A stretch of DNA of 64,000 bases from Acidihalobacter prosperus (GCF_000754095.2 NZ_JQSG02000006.1:747501-811500), one strand, 5' to 3'. Shown: positions 54,641 to 63,644, counted from the first letter of the stretch. The notes: generated by a model not told the origin, from the letters alone. A program made the numbers and translations.

Positions 54641-55789
54641 TCAGGCCGCCACGCAGAGGCGGTCGATCAGTGCGCGCAGGATGTCGACGGTTCGGCCGAG
54701 CGCGGCCTGTTCGATGTATTCGTCCGGCTGATGCGCCTGATCGATGCTGCCGGGGCCGATGACCACGGTTTCGATGCCGAGATCGCGGAAGAACGGCGCC
54801 TCGGTGCCGAAGGCCACGGCCTGGGCCGGGTGGCCGCTGAGTTCGACCAGGGTCTCGACCAGGGCGGCGTCGGCAGGGGTCTCGAAGGCCTCGATGCCGC
54901 AGAACAGCGGGTGGGTCTCGAAGTGGAGGCCGCGACCCTCCAGCGCGCGGCCGACGCGGTGATGCAGCTCCTCGCGCAGCGCCTCGATGGTCATGCCCGG
55001 CAGCGGGCGCAGGTCGAAATGCAGCTCGCAGCTCGCGCAGATGCGGTTGGGGTTGTCGCCGCCGTGCACGTGGCCGAGGTTGAGCGTGGGGTAGGGCACG
55101 GCGAAGGCCGGGTGGTGCTGGCGGCGCAGCGCGTCGCGCCAGTCGAGCAGCTCGTCCATCACGTGGTGCATGCCCTCGAGGGCGTTGCGGCCACGATCCG
55201 GGTCGCTGGAATGGCCGCTATGCCCGGTCACGCGCACCGCCTCCATGATGATGCCCTTGTGCATGCGCACCGGCCGCAGGTCGGTCGGCTCGCCGATCAC
55301 GCAGTAGCGCGCGCGCGGCCGGCCCAGGCGGGTGAGCATGCGCGCGCCGTCCATGCTGCTTTCCTCATCGGCGGTGCCGACGACGATCAGCGGGCGTTTC
55401 AGTCGCGCCGGATCGAGCCCGCGCGCGGCCTCGATGGCGAGCGCGAGGAAGCTCTTCATGTCCGCGGTGCCGAGGCCGTACAGGCGGCCTTCGGCCGCGG
55501 TCAGGCGGAACGGATCGTGGGTCCACAGGCCGTCATCGAAGGGCACGGTGTCGGTGTGGCCGGAGAGCACGAGTCCGTTCTCGCCCTCGCCGAGGGTGGC
55601 GATCAGGTTGGCCTTGTCCGGAAAGTGTTCCAGCGGAATGACCTCGACCTGGAAGCCGGCGTCTTCCAGCCAGCCGGCGAGTTTTTCCACCAGCGCGAGA
55701 TTGCCGCCGTCGAAGGCGGGCGAGACGCTGCTCACCGACGGCGTGGCGATGAGTTCGGCGAGCATGTGTTCCAGGGCGGGGGCGGGCAT
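54641..55789 (-). CDS. argE: Acetylornithine deacetylase
   Basis: About 382-aa M20-family dizinc amidohydrolase. VLSGHTDTVPFDD (His/Asp metal), LYGLGTADMKSFLALAI, VVGTADEESSMDGARML (catalytic Glu), and C-terminal VIGPGSIDQAHQPDEYI (His). Releases ornithine from N-acetylornithine, completing a linear pathway with argA; so argJ recycling is not required. ATG 55789 chosen over 55870. Divergent from the GNAT/C39 gene. Confidence 0.95.
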   Translation of the reverse strand: MPAPALEHMLAELIATPSVSSVSPAFDGGNLALVEKLAGWLEDAGFQVEVIPLEHFPDKANLIATLGEGENGLVLSGHTDTVPFDDGLWTHDPFRLTAAEGRLYGLGTADMKSFLALAIEAARGLDPARLKRPLIVVGTADEESSMDGARMLTRLGRPRARYCVIGEPTDLRPVRMHKGIIMEAVRVTGHSGHSSDPDRGRNALEGMHHVMDELLDWRDALRRQHHPAFAVPYPTLNLGHVHGGDNPNRICASCELHFDLRPLPGMTIEALREELHHRVGRALEGRGLHFETHPLFCGIEAFETPADAALVETLVELSGHPAQAVAFGTEAPFFRDLGIETVVIGPGSIDQAHQPDEYIEQAALGRTVDILRALIDRLCVAA

Positions 55790-55902
55790 CGCAAGGATTC
55801 CAGTTGATGGCGGGAAGTCATAGCATAGGCGGTCGCGCCAGCGTGCCGGAAGCCCGCAGCGCCGGCACATGGCGGATACGCCGCATAAAAGAGGACAGCC
55901 CC

Positions 55903-57012
55903 ATGATCCGCCCCGCCACCCTGGACGATGTCGACGACCTGCTGCGTCTGGAGGAAACCTGTTTCCAGACCGATCGCCTGAGCCGTCGCCAGTTCCGCTA
56001 CATGATCGCGCGCGCGCACTCGGACGTGCTGGTGCATGCGCAAGACGGCCGGGTCGAGGCCTACGTGCTCACGCTCTATAGCCGCGGCACCTCGATGGCG
56101 CGTATCTATTCGATCGCGGTCAGCGCCACGCTGCGCGGGCAGGGTGTCGGCCGCGCCCTGGTGGAGGCGGCCGAGACGCGCGCCAAGGCGGAGGGGCGCA
56201 TCACCCTGCGGCTGGAGATCCGCCGCGACAACGCCGCCTCGCTGGCGCTGTTCCGCGCGCTCGGCTACCGTCAATTCGACCAGGTGCCGGATTATTACGA
56301 GGATCACATGGAGGCGCTGCGCTTCGAGAAGTCGCTGGCGCCCCAGTTCAAGGCCGAGCAGGTGCAGGTGGTCCCCTATTATGAGCAGACGCTCGACTTC
56401 ACCTGCGGCCCGGCCTCGCTCATGATGGCGATGCGCGCGCTGCAGCCGGAGCAGCCGATGGACCGCACGCTGGAGCTGCGCATCTGGCGCGAGGCGACCA
56501 CCATCTTCATGACCTCCGGGCATGGCGGCTGCGGCCCCTTCGGCCTTGGCCTGTCGGCCTGGCACCGCGGTTTCGACGTCGAGATCTTCGTCAGCGACGG
56601 GGCCAACTTCCTGGTCGATTCCGTGCGCAGCGATCTCAAGAAGGAGGTCATGCGCCTGGTGCAGGAGGACTTCCTGGCCGAGCTTGAGGCGCACGACGTG
56701 CCGATCCACTTCACGCCGCTGCGCGTCGCCGATCTCAAGGCGCGCTTCGAGGCCGGCGGCATCCCGGTGGTGCTGATCAGCTCGTACCGGATCTACGGCG
56801 AGAAATTTCCGCACTGGGTCGTGGTCACGGGGTTCGACGAACGCTTCGTCTACGTCCACGATCCCTTCATCGACTACGAACAGGGCGAGACGGCTCTGGA
56901 TTCCATCAATATGCCGATTTTGCAGAAGGAGTTCGAACACATGACCCGTTACGGACGCGCCGGCCTCAAGGCCGTGCTGATCGTCAGCCGCCGGGAGGCC
57001 GCCGATGCCTGA
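55903..57012 (+). CDS. GNAT acetyltransferase fused to C39-like cysteine peptidase
   Basis: A 369-aa two-domain protein. Residues about 1-145 are a RimI-like GNAT domain (IYSIAVSATLRGQGVGRALVEAAETRAKAEG, acetyl-CoA loop RGQGVGRA). Residues 150-369 are a C39-like papain-fold peptidase: YYEQTLDFTCGPASLMMAM (Cys168), KFPHWVVVTGFDERFVYVHDP (His304, Asp320). It overlaps the RimK-like gene by eight bases, so coupled. This GNAT/peptidase plus RLAN-RimK pairing has been noted in comparative genomics as a putative peptide- or amino-acid-modifying system; substrate unknown. ATG 55903. Confidence 0.85.
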   Translation: MIRPATLDDVDDLLRLEETCFQTDRLSRRQFRYMIARAHSDVLVHAQDGRVEAYVLTLYSRGTSMARIYSIAVSATLRGQGVGRALVEAAETRAKAEGRITLRLEIRRDNAASLALFRALGYRQFDQVPDYYEDHMEALRFEKSLAPQFKAEQVQVVPYYEQTLDFTCGPASLMMAMRALQPEQPMDRTLELRIWREATTIFMTSGHGGCGPFGLGLSAWHRGFDVEIFVSDGANFLVDSVRSDLKKEVMRLVQEDFLAELEAHDVPIHFTPLRVADLKARFEAGGIPVVLISSYRIYGEKFPHWVVVTGFDERFVYVHDPFIDYEQGETALDSINMPILQKEFEHMTRYGRAGLKAVLIVSRREAADA

Positions 57013-58477
57013 ACCGCTGGTGGTGGTGGAAAATCTGTCGGACTGGAAGGACACCTATCCGGCGCTCAAGGTCGTCACCGTGCGCGACTATCTCAGCGGC
57101 GCGGCCGACGGCATGGACGACGACCTGCAGGTCATCAACCTCGCGCGCAGCTACCGCTATCTCAGCGTCGGCTACTACACCTCGCTGCTCGCCGAGGCGC
57201 GCGGGCACCGCGTGATTCCCAGCGTGCGTACCATCCAGGACCTCAGCCGCAAGGCGATCTACACCCTCGATACCGCCGATCTCGAACGTCTCGCGCGCAA
57301 GACCGTGGGCCGCACGCGGCAGGACGTCATCGTCAACGGCCTGGAGCTGATGCTCTACTTCGGGCAGACCTCCTCGCCGGAGTGGCAGGACCTCGCGCGG
57401 CAGATCTTCGATGCCTTCCGCTGCCCCGTGCTGCGCGTGGAGCTGCGCCGCCAGGGCGAATGGCGCATCAGCGCGATCCAGGCGGTGCATCCGCAGACGC
57501 TCAACGCCGAGCAGCAGGCCGCCTTCGCCGAGGCGCTCGGCGTGTTCCTGGCGCGCCGCTGGCGCAAGCCGCGCAGCCGCACGCGCTACCGCTACGACCT
57601 CGCCATCCTGCACAACCCGGACGAAAAGCTGCCGCCCTCCAGCCGCGGCGCGCTGGCGCAGATGGTGCGCGCCGGCAAGGCGGTGGGCGTGGACGTCGAG
57701 CTGATCACGCGGCGCGACTACGGCAGGCTCGCCGAATACGACGCGCTGTTCATCCGCGAGACCACCAGCATCGACCACTACACCTACCAGTTCGCCAAGA
57801 AGGCCGAGAGCGAGGGCATGGTGGTGATCGACGACCCCGACTCGATCCTGCGCTGCACCAACAAGGTCTATCTCGCCGAACTGCTCAAGGCGCACCGCGT
57901 GCCGCGCCCGCGCACGATCATCGTCAGCCGCGACAACGTCGACGAACTCGAGGCCGAGCTGGGCTACCCCATGGTGCTCAAGATTCCCGACGGCTCGTTC
58001 TCGCGCGGCGTGGTCAAGGCCAACAACGCCGCCGAGCTCAAGCGCCTCGCCGGGCAGTTCTTCAAAGACTCCGACCTGATCCTCGCGCAGGAATTCATGT
58101 ACACCGAGTTCGACTGGCGCGTGGGCATCCTCAACAACAAACCGCTGTTCGTGTGCCAGTATTTCATGTCCAAGAAGCACTGGCAGATCCTCAAGCATGA
58201 CGACAAGGGCGGCAACGCACAGGCCGGCGGCTTCAAGACCTGGCCGGTGGACGAGGCGCCCGCCAAGGTGGTCAAGACCGCGCTGCGCGCGGCCAAGCTG
58301 CTGGGCGACGGGCTCTACGGGGTGGACCTCAAGCAGGCCGGCGACAAGGTCGTGGTCATCGAGGTCAACGACAACCCCAACATCGATAACGGCGTCGAGG
58401 ACGGCGTTCTGGGTGAGGCGCTGTATCGCACCCTGATGGCGGAATTCGTGCGCCGCATCGAAATGCGGGCGGTCTAG
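57005..58477 (+). CDS. RimK-like ATP-grasp ligase with N-terminal RLAN domain
   Basis: A 490-aa protein. N-terminal 150 residues (VVVENLSDWKDTYPALKVVTVRDYLSG, LARSYRYLSVGYYTSLLAEARGHRVIPSVRTIQDLS) are the RLAN-type domain. Residues about 280-475 are RimK-like ATP-grasp: DDPDSILRCTNKVYLAELLKAHRVPRPRTIIV, MVLKIPDGSFSRGVVKA, LILAQEFMYTEFDWRVGILN, VVVIEVNDNPNIDNGVED (Mg-binding Glu/Asn). Should form a carboxylate-amine bond, perhaps adding amino acids to a protein or metabolite. Between GNAT/C39 and GST genes in one operon. Confidence 0.87.
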   Translation: MPEPLVVVENLSDWKDTYPALKVVTVRDYLSGAADGMDDDLQVINLARSYRYLSVGYYTSLLAEARGHRVIPSVRTIQDLSRKAIYTLDTADLERLARKTVGRTRQDVIVNGLELMLYFGQTSSPEWQDLARQIFDAFRCPVLRVELRRQGEWRISAIQAVHPQTLNAEQQAAFAEALGVFLARRWRKPRSRTRYRYDLAILHNPDEKLPPSSRGALAQMVRAGKAVGVDVELITRRDYGRLAEYDALFIRETTSIDHYTYQFAKKAESEGMVVIDDPDSILRCTNKVYLAELLKAHRVPRPRTIIVSRDNVDELEAELGYPMVLKIPDGSFSRGVVKANNAAELKRLAGQFFKDSDLILAQEFMYTEFDWRVGILNNKPLFVCQYFMSKKHWQILKHDDKGGNAQAGGFKTWPVDEAPAKVVKTALRAAKLLGDGLYGVDLKQAGDKVVVIEVNDNPNIDNGVEDGVLGEALYRTLMAEFVRRIEMRAV

Positions 58478-58501
58478 CCCGCGACAATAAGGAGAAGATC
58501 G

Positions 58502-59194
58502 ATGAGCGAACTCAAGCTGGTGATCGGCAACAAGAACTACTCCTCCTGGTCGCTGCGACCCTGGCTGCTGCTGCGCCATCACCGGCTGCGCTTCGAGGAA
58601 ATCTGCCTTCCGCTATACACCGCCGAATACACGACGCGCATCGCCGCGCTGTCGCCCTCCGGCAAGGTGCCGGTCCTGCATCACGGCGATTTCGCGGTAT
58701 GGGACTCGCTCGCCATCTGCGAATACGTCTCCGAGCAGCTGCTCGACGGCCGCGGCTGGCCCGCCGACCCCAGGGCGCGAGCCGTGGCGCGCGCGGCGAG
58801 CGCCGAGATGCACGCCGGCTTCCAGGGCGTGCGCACCAACCTGCCGATGAACCTGCGCGGCCGCTTCCTGTGGCGCTCGCCGGGCCCCGAGGTCGAGGCC
58901 GAGATCGCCCGCATCGTCGGCCTATGGACCGACTGCCGCGCCCGCTTCGGCGCGCTCGGGCCCTGGCTGTTCGGCGAATTCTCCATCGCCGATGCGATGT
59001 ACGTGCCGGTGGCGCTGCGCTTTGCCACCTACAATACCCCGCTCGAAGGCGCGGCCGCGGATTACGTGCAGACCTGCCTTGACGACGAACACGTGCGCGC
59101 CTGGCGCGGAGGCGCCTGCCAGGAAACCGAATCGCTGCCCCAGTACGAGGCGCGCGAGCTGTGGGAGCCGATGGGCGGCGGCTCCGCCTGCTGA
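58502..59194 (+). CDS. Glutathione S-transferase family protein
   Basis: A 230-aa cytosolic GST fold. N-terminal thioredoxin-like domain (LKLVIGNKNYSSWSLRPWLLLRHH with Ser in NYSSWS, then SPSGKVPVLHHGDFAVWDSLAICEYV, the GSH-binding cis-Pro and SxxI), then a helical C-terminal domain (GPWLFGEFSIADAMYVPVALR). ATG 58502 with AAGGAGAAG, 24 bases after the RimK-like gene, so third in that operon. Reaction unknown. Confidence 0.85.
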   Translation: MSELKLVIGNKNYSSWSLRPWLLLRHHRLRFEEICLPLYTAEYTTRIAALSPSGKVPVLHHGDFAVWDSLAICEYVSEQLLDGRGWPADPRARAVARAASAEMHAGFQGVRTNLPMNLRGRFLWRSPGPEVEAEIARIVGLWTDCRARFGALGPWLFGEFSIADAMYVPVALRFATYNTPLEGAAADYVQTCLDDEHVRAWRGGACQETESLPQYEARELWEPMGGGSAC

Positions 59195-59207
59195 GCCGCT
59201 GCCCGGC

Positions 59208-59435
59208 TCAGGGCGCGGTCGCCTGCGCGCGCACCCGCTGACGCCATTTGTAGACGGCGATGCCGCCCCAGATCAGCTCGATCATGCCGAACGGCCAGGT
59301 CCCGGCCAGCCAGCCGTAGGCCGACGAGGCGAAGCAGGAGAGGGCGAACAGCAGCGTAAAGCCCGCCGCGCGCGACTCCAGTGCGTAGAACAGCATCATC
59401 AGGGTGACGGCGACGGCGCCGAACAGGGTCAACAT
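59208..59435 (-). CDS. Small membrane protein, unknown
   Basis: About 75 aa from ATG 59435: two hydrophobic helices (LTLFGAVAVTLMMLFYAL and FTLLFALSCFASSAYGWLAG) and a basic C-terminus (VYKWRQRVRAQ). Convergent with GST; a stem CTGAGCCG/CGGCTCAG (59191-59198, 59204-59211) lies between the two ends and may terminate both. Composition suits a real gene but there is no family assignment. Confidence 0.6.
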   Translation of the reverse strand: MLTLFGAVAVTLMMLFYALESRAAGFTLLFALSCFASSAYGWLAGTWPFGMIELIWGGIAVYKWRQRVRAQATAP

Positions 59436-59892
59436 GAGGTGGGCCTCGGGAGCGTGGCGGTTGCTGTGAACCTTTGTGTGTCCATGGGGTGGATAAGGTA
59501 TTTCTATTTGCTTGGGACGCCATTTGGTCGCAGACACCCCAAGCAAGCGGTGGAGCTACTGAGATTGGGTTAACGTCGGCCTTACGTGACGTCCGATCAC
59601 AACTATTGATTTGGCCAGAACAAGTCTTTACGCGGCATAATGTGTCCGACTTCAGGGGTTTTGTGCAGACTCCAGTAGCCTTGAACATCAATTCCGGCAA
59701 TCGTTGAACATTTTGCTGCAATCTTATGCGGTCGAAGGCCATTAGTCAGGAGCCGAGTCAACACCCTTGATGTGCCACAGCCGACCCTCTCCGGTCGGTC
59801 GCTGATGGTGAACACACTGCCGGCTTCATATTTGCGCTTTGCAGACACCCGGAACCACAGGCCTTCCATGGAGCATTTTGTAACCGGTGGCA
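59436..59892 (-). other. Boundary stretch with possible small coding gene (59603-59893)
   Basis: Base composition drops in GC from about here onward. On the minus strand an open frame of about 96 codons starts at 59893 with the codon pair TGATG shared with the SDR stop. Its protein (EGLWFRVSAKRKYEAGSVF, then SDRPERVGCGTSRVLTRL) was not recognised. The coupling favours a real gene. The rest, 59436-59602, holds nothing I can name. Confidence 0.4.
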
Positions 59893-60627
59893 TCAGACAA
59901 ACTGACCACCACCGTCGATGTGTAAGACTTCACCGTTCATGTAGCCATTACCAAGCAGAAAGAGGATGGCGTCAGCAACCTCGTCAGGGGTGCCTACGCG
60001 ACCGACAGGTAAAGCCCGCGCAGCATCCTTAAAAATCCTATCCCGAATCTCCGACCCAAGACTATTGAATAGAGCCGTGTCGATCAGACCTGGCGCAATC
60101 ACATTGACTCTGACAGGTTTCAGTTCGAGTGAAAGCGCGCGCGCAAGCGCTTCGATACCACGTACTGCCATCGCGGTAAGTGCTGTTCCCTGACCTGTGG
60201 GACGATCAGAATATTGTCCGCCCGTTAGCACTATGGAGCCTTGAGGCGACATCAACGGTAAAGCCGCTTTGATAACGTAAAGTGCGCCCGCGATTCGCTC
60301 TTCGACCGCTCGCAACAGATGATCCGGGTCTGTTTCGGTAACAAGACCAGCCTGGTGGCTACCTGCGGTGATGACCAGATGGTCTATCGGCATCTCGTTT
60401 GTGAATGCCGCTTCGATCTGCTCACGGTCGCGGATGTCGGCAACGGCTGTTCTTGCGCCTCCGATCTGCTTTGATGCCTGCTCCAGCCTTTCGGCATTTC
60501 GCCCGATGAGCGTTAAGGATGCGCCTCTTGCTTTGGCAGCTATAGCGGTCGCCAGGCCAATTCCCGCACTTCCGCCAGCAATGACGATATGGCGGTCTAC
60601 ATACGGACTCATCAAGAAATCATCCAT
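59893..60627 (-). CDS. SDR-family protein lacking the catalytic Tyr and Lys
   Basis: A 244-aa Rossmann-fold short-chain dehydrogenase-like protein. The NAD(P)-binding loop VIAGGSAGIGLATAIAA and LIGRN are intact (Arg points to NADP), VITAGSH replaces the usual NNAG, and IVLTGGQYSDRP follows. The catalytic YxxxK is not there: aligning LSLEL and EALARAL with standard SDRs puts Thr at the Tyr position and Val at the Lys position. The C-terminus (VEHIDGGGQFV-like) is typical. May be a non-enzymatic or divergent member. GGAGA lies eight bases before ATG 60627. Divergent from a lysR gene. Confidence 0.8.
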   Translation of the reverse strand: MDDFLMSPYVDRHIVIAGGSAGIGLATAIAAKARGASLTLIGRNAERLEQASKQIGGARTAVADIRDREQIEAAFTNEMPIDHLVITAGSHQAGLVTETDPDHLLRAVEERIAGALYVIKAALPLMSPQGSIVLTGGQYSDRPTGQGTALTAMAVRGIEALARALSLELKPVRVNVIAPGLIDTALFNSLGSEIRDRIFKDAARALPVGRVGTPDEVADAILFLLGNGYMNGEVLHIDGGGQFV

Positions 60628-60695
60628 GGTTGGCTTCTCCAGAATAAGGGAAGCCGGACCTTATGACATTCCTCTTGAGGATATAATGCGTATAG

Positions 60696-60716
60696 ATGGC
60701 ATATGAGTCATGCCAT
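60696..60716 (+). promoter_or_regulatory. LysR-type operator between SDR and lysR
   Basis: ATGGCAT-N7-ATGCCAT is a perfect 7-bp inverted repeat in the divergent promoter region, just after a TATAAT at 60682-60687. It overlaps the most upstream lysR start codon and probably mediates autoregulation and control of the SDR gene. Confidence 0.6.
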
Positions 60717-60722
60717 ATGGGA

Positions 60723-61640
60723 ATGACATTGGATACCTTGCAGACACTTCAAAGTTTCATTCGTGTCGTCGAACTCGGCTCCTTTACAGCCGCAGCGCAT
60801 GAAGCCGACGTTACTCAGCCCACCATGAGCAAATTGATCGCAAAACTCGAGCATCAGTTGGGGGTGTGCCTGATCAAGCGGAGTACGACGGCACTAGTCC
60901 TGACGAACGAGGGTCGTCGGTTTTATGATCGAACCAGAGGCTTGCTTGAAGAATATGCCGACGCAGTTGCCGAGGTTCGCGGTCAATCAACACACCCTAT
61001 TGGGAATCTTGTGGTTGCCGCGCCTGTCGGGTTTGGTGAATTGCGTGTTAATAACCTCGCAATCGAATTTCTGGCCCACTACCCTGACGTTGACCTGGAA
61101 CTCGTTCTAAATGATCGAATCGTAGATCTGGTCGAGGAAGGCATTGACCTTGCTATCCGCTTAAGTGATGACCTCCCTCCCAACGTCATTGCCAGGAAAC
61201 TTGCCTCGTCCCCCCGGTTGTTAGTTGCCCACAAGTCATATCTTCAACACGCTCCACCTCTACGCGTCCCCGATGATCTGCGTCAGCACGCGTATATCCG
61301 CTTTGGCGGCATCCCATCGCTCAGTCAACTGAGTTTTGCCAACGGCGAAAAGACCATTTTAGTAACGCCAACGGGTCGCTATCGAATCAATAGTTCACTT
61401 GCTTTGAGGCAATGTTTTCTGTCTGGGGTGGGGTTGGGCACGGCCCCCGCCTGGTTGGTGCAGGATCTAATCGACGATGGCTCACTCGTTCAGTTATTGC
61501 CTGAGTGGTCGCTGGACTTCCAGCCTCTGTACTTGGTTTACCCATCTAGGCGTTATCTGCCGCAACGGACTATGGCACTCATCCAGTTTCTCCGTGAACG
61601 CTTTGCAAAGTTGCCAGGTTTTATTCCAGTTAAAAAATGA
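60723..61640 (+). CDS. LysR family transcriptional regulator
   Basis: About 305 aa. N-terminal HTH (LQSFIRVVELGSFTAAAHEADVTQPTMSKLIAKLEHQLG) and a substrate-binding domain (LVVAAPVGFGELRVNNLAIEFLAHYPDVDLEL, GIDLAIRLSD, ending FLRERFAKLPGF). Divergent from the SDR gene, so likely its regulator. Starts at 60696 or 60717 are possible; 60723 leaves the operator outside. Convergent with the MFS gene (17-base gap). Confidence 0.88.
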   Translation: MTLDTLQTLQSFIRVVELGSFTAAAHEADVTQPTMSKLIAKLEHQLGVCLIKRSTTALVLTNEGRRFYDRTRGLLEEYADAVAEVRGQSTHPIGNLVVAAPVGFGELRVNNLAIEFLAHYPDVDLELVLNDRIVDLVEEGIDLAIRLSDDLPPNVIARKLASSPRLLVAHKSYLQHAPPLRVPDDLRQHAYIRFGGIPSLSQLSFANGEKTILVTPTGRYRINSSLALRQCFLSGVGLGTAPAWLVQDLIDDGSLVQLLPEWSLDFQPLYLVYPSRRYLPQRTMALIQFLRERFAKLPGFIPVKK

Positions 61641-61657
61641 TGGAACATCATTAATTG

Positions 61658-62878
61658 TTACATACGCTGGGTTGCTTTCGTTCTATACATGCGGAAGAAC
61701 TCAAACAAGAGTCCGATAGCTGCCAGGATAATGATGCATGCCCCATAAATATTTGCAACGATGCTTAAATCAACATGTCGCACCATATATCCAGCTAGTA
61801 TGGTCGGAAGGCTATTTGCCAAATAACTTTCCACATAGAAGGCAGCCATCAATCCCGCCCGTTCCGAAGGTTGGACTAGATGAACGATGCTGCGCACCGC
61901 GCCAAAAAATCCAGCCCCGAATCCTATTCCAGCGATGAGCGAACCGATCAGTAAGTAAGCAGCGGATCCAAGATTGATGCCGGTCAGAACGATAGCCAAT
62001 CCGATAACCAGCGTTATCCCACCGAGATCGAGCGCCCAGAACGGTGGTCGACGTCGCACCGTGAAAATGGCCACGCCACCACTTAGTGTCAGTGTCGCTA
62101 CTGTCAGTCCCCCTAACCAGACAGAATTCGAGTGTGTGGTTATTGCCGCCAGGGTGGGCATAAGTGATAAATAGAAACCACCTAATGCCCAAACAGCCAC
62201 ATTGATCGGTGTGATCGCCAGCAGCGCTGATCTCGCGCTGTCCGGCACCGCTATGTGAGGTCGCAAGGAATGCCAAACCCCGGATCGCTTCTCCGAGGTC
62301 TCTGGCGTGTACCAGTTCAGCCATAGTTGCAGCACGAAAATGGCCATCAGTATGACGAATACCCAATCCAACGGCGCCGGGGCAAGTTCCACCAAAGCCG
62401 TCGAGCCCAGGGCGCCCACGGTAATGCCGGCCATGGTTGCCAGCGTATTCGTCAGCGAACCTTTTTCATGATGGAGATCGACGAGCGCTGCCCCTAACGA
62501 CGCAGTCGCCAATCCCGTCGCGATGCCTTGAGTTGCCCTGGCTGCCAGCAGCCAGTTGGCATTCTCGGCGGACAGAAATACACCCATGGCGACTAGTTCG
62601 AGAATGAGTGCGAAGCCGATGACGCGTTTTCGCCCCAGGTAATCCGACAAACGCCCGCCAATGAGCAACGCGCCCAGCAAGGTGAATGCATAGATGCCGA
62701 AAATCAGTGTCAGCAAACCTGCTGAAAACTGCCATTGCAGTTGATAGATTCGATACAGTGGCGTGGGGGCGCTGGATGCAGCTAGGTATGCCATCAGCGT
62801 TACCGTATGGATCGTCAATGCGATATTCGGACGCAGTTTCCTGCAGTTTATATCTGAGGTTGCCGGGTCGACTTTCAT
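61658..62878 (-). CDS. MFS transporter, probable drug/metabolite exporter
   Basis: About 406 aa, 12 predicted helices. The loop motif GGRLSDYLGRKRVIGF is the MFS motif A between helices 2 and 3, and GIATGLATASLGAALVD lies in helix 4 and onward. ATG 62878; 62905 is an alternative. Same strand as the NADPH/F420-type reductase gene upstream (about 85 bases), so both could be controlled by the neighbouring LysR gene. Substrate unknown. Confidence 0.87.
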   Translation of the reverse strand: MKVDPATSDINCRKLRPNIALTIHTVTLMAYLAASSAPTPLYRIYQLQWQFSAGLLTLIFGIYAFTLLGALLIGGRLSDYLGRKRVIGFALILELVAMGVFLSAENANWLLAARATQGIATGLATASLGAALVDLHHEKGSLTNTLATMAGITVGALGSTALVELAPAPLDWVFVILMAIFVLQLWLNWYTPETSEKRSGVWHSLRPHIAVPDSARSALLAITPINVAVWALGGFYLSLMPTLAAITTHSNSVWLGGLTVATLTLSGGVAIFTVRRRPPFWALDLGGITLVIGLAIVLTGINLGSAAYLLIGSLIAGIGFGAGFFGAVRSIVHLVQPSERAGLMAAFYVESYLANSLPTILAGYMVRHVDLSIVANIYGACIIILAAIGLLFEFFRMYRTKATQRM

Positions 62879-62963
62879 ATGGCCCTCTGTTTTGCACGCG
62901 CCCAATGAGGGTGAAGCAAAGTGCTGGTTTGCTCGCGAGATGGCTGTAAATTAGTGGTTCGCG

Positions 62964-63644
62964 CTAAGGTTTGGACTTCTGTAAGCGTTGGGCATACCAG
63001 TGTCCCTCGGGCACCCAGTCGTCCCATGCCGTGGTGAGTAACTTTGCCTGTAGTTCAGATTTGCTTAATGACTGGCAATAAACCGGGCGTCGTCGTTCAA
63101 AACGCCACCCCTCATAGAGCACGCCGGCATCAACGGCATCGTAGCCAATTTGATCCAGAAATCGAGAGGTGGCCGCCTTCGCATCGCTGTCGTCACCCGC
63201 CATGGGTATGGCTCGCCTGTCAGGAGCATCTGATGGACGCGCATCGGGAATTACGTCTTCGACCAAAATCGAATTGAGTACCTTGACAACACGTGATTTG
63301 ACCAAGTGGCGCGCAAGCAATTCGGCCGTCGTTATTTCGCCACGCTCCAATTCCTCTACACGCCCTAGCTGAGGAAAATAATTTTGCGGATTGAGTATGG
63401 TTTTACCGATAAGAGGTGTCTGGGGTACAATCCGGAAAGCCTGGACATAGATCGCGATAATAATCAGTTCGCCAAATTCGGCTGCTTCTTCTACCGTGCC
63501 GGCAAGGCTACCGATTGTTCTACTTATCGCGTGCAGGGAATTCGGCCCGCGCGAATTACTCAGCATCACTTCATGCCCTGCTCGTACGGCCAACCCGCCT
63601 ATCGACTGTGCCATTCTGCCGGCGCCAATAATCCCGATCTTCAT
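62964..63644 (-). CDS. NADPH-dependent F420-reductase-like oxidoreductase
   Basis: About 226 aa from ATG 63644. N-terminal Rossmann motif MKIGIIGAGRMAQSIGGLAVRAGHEVMLSNSRGP, where SNSRGP resembles the 2'-phosphate-binding loop of the Npd/FNO family. VKSRVVKVLNSILVEDVIPD and RRAIPMAGDDSDAKAATSRFLDQIGYDAVDAG follow. Most gammaproteobacteria have no F420, so the true electron partner is probably NADPH with another substrate. Upstream in-frame residues at 63734 have no homology. Confidence 0.82.
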   Translation of the reverse strand: MKIGIIGAGRMAQSIGGLAVRAGHEVMLSNSRGPNSLHAISRTIGSLAGTVEEAAEFGELIIIAIYVQAFRIVPQTPLIGKTILNPQNYFPQLGRVEELERGEITTAELLARHLVKSRVVKVLNSILVEDVIPDARPSDAPDRRAIPMAGDDSDAKAATSRFLDQIGYDAVDAGVLYEGWRFERRRPVYCQSLSKSELQAKLLTTAWDDWVPEGHWYAQRLQKSKP

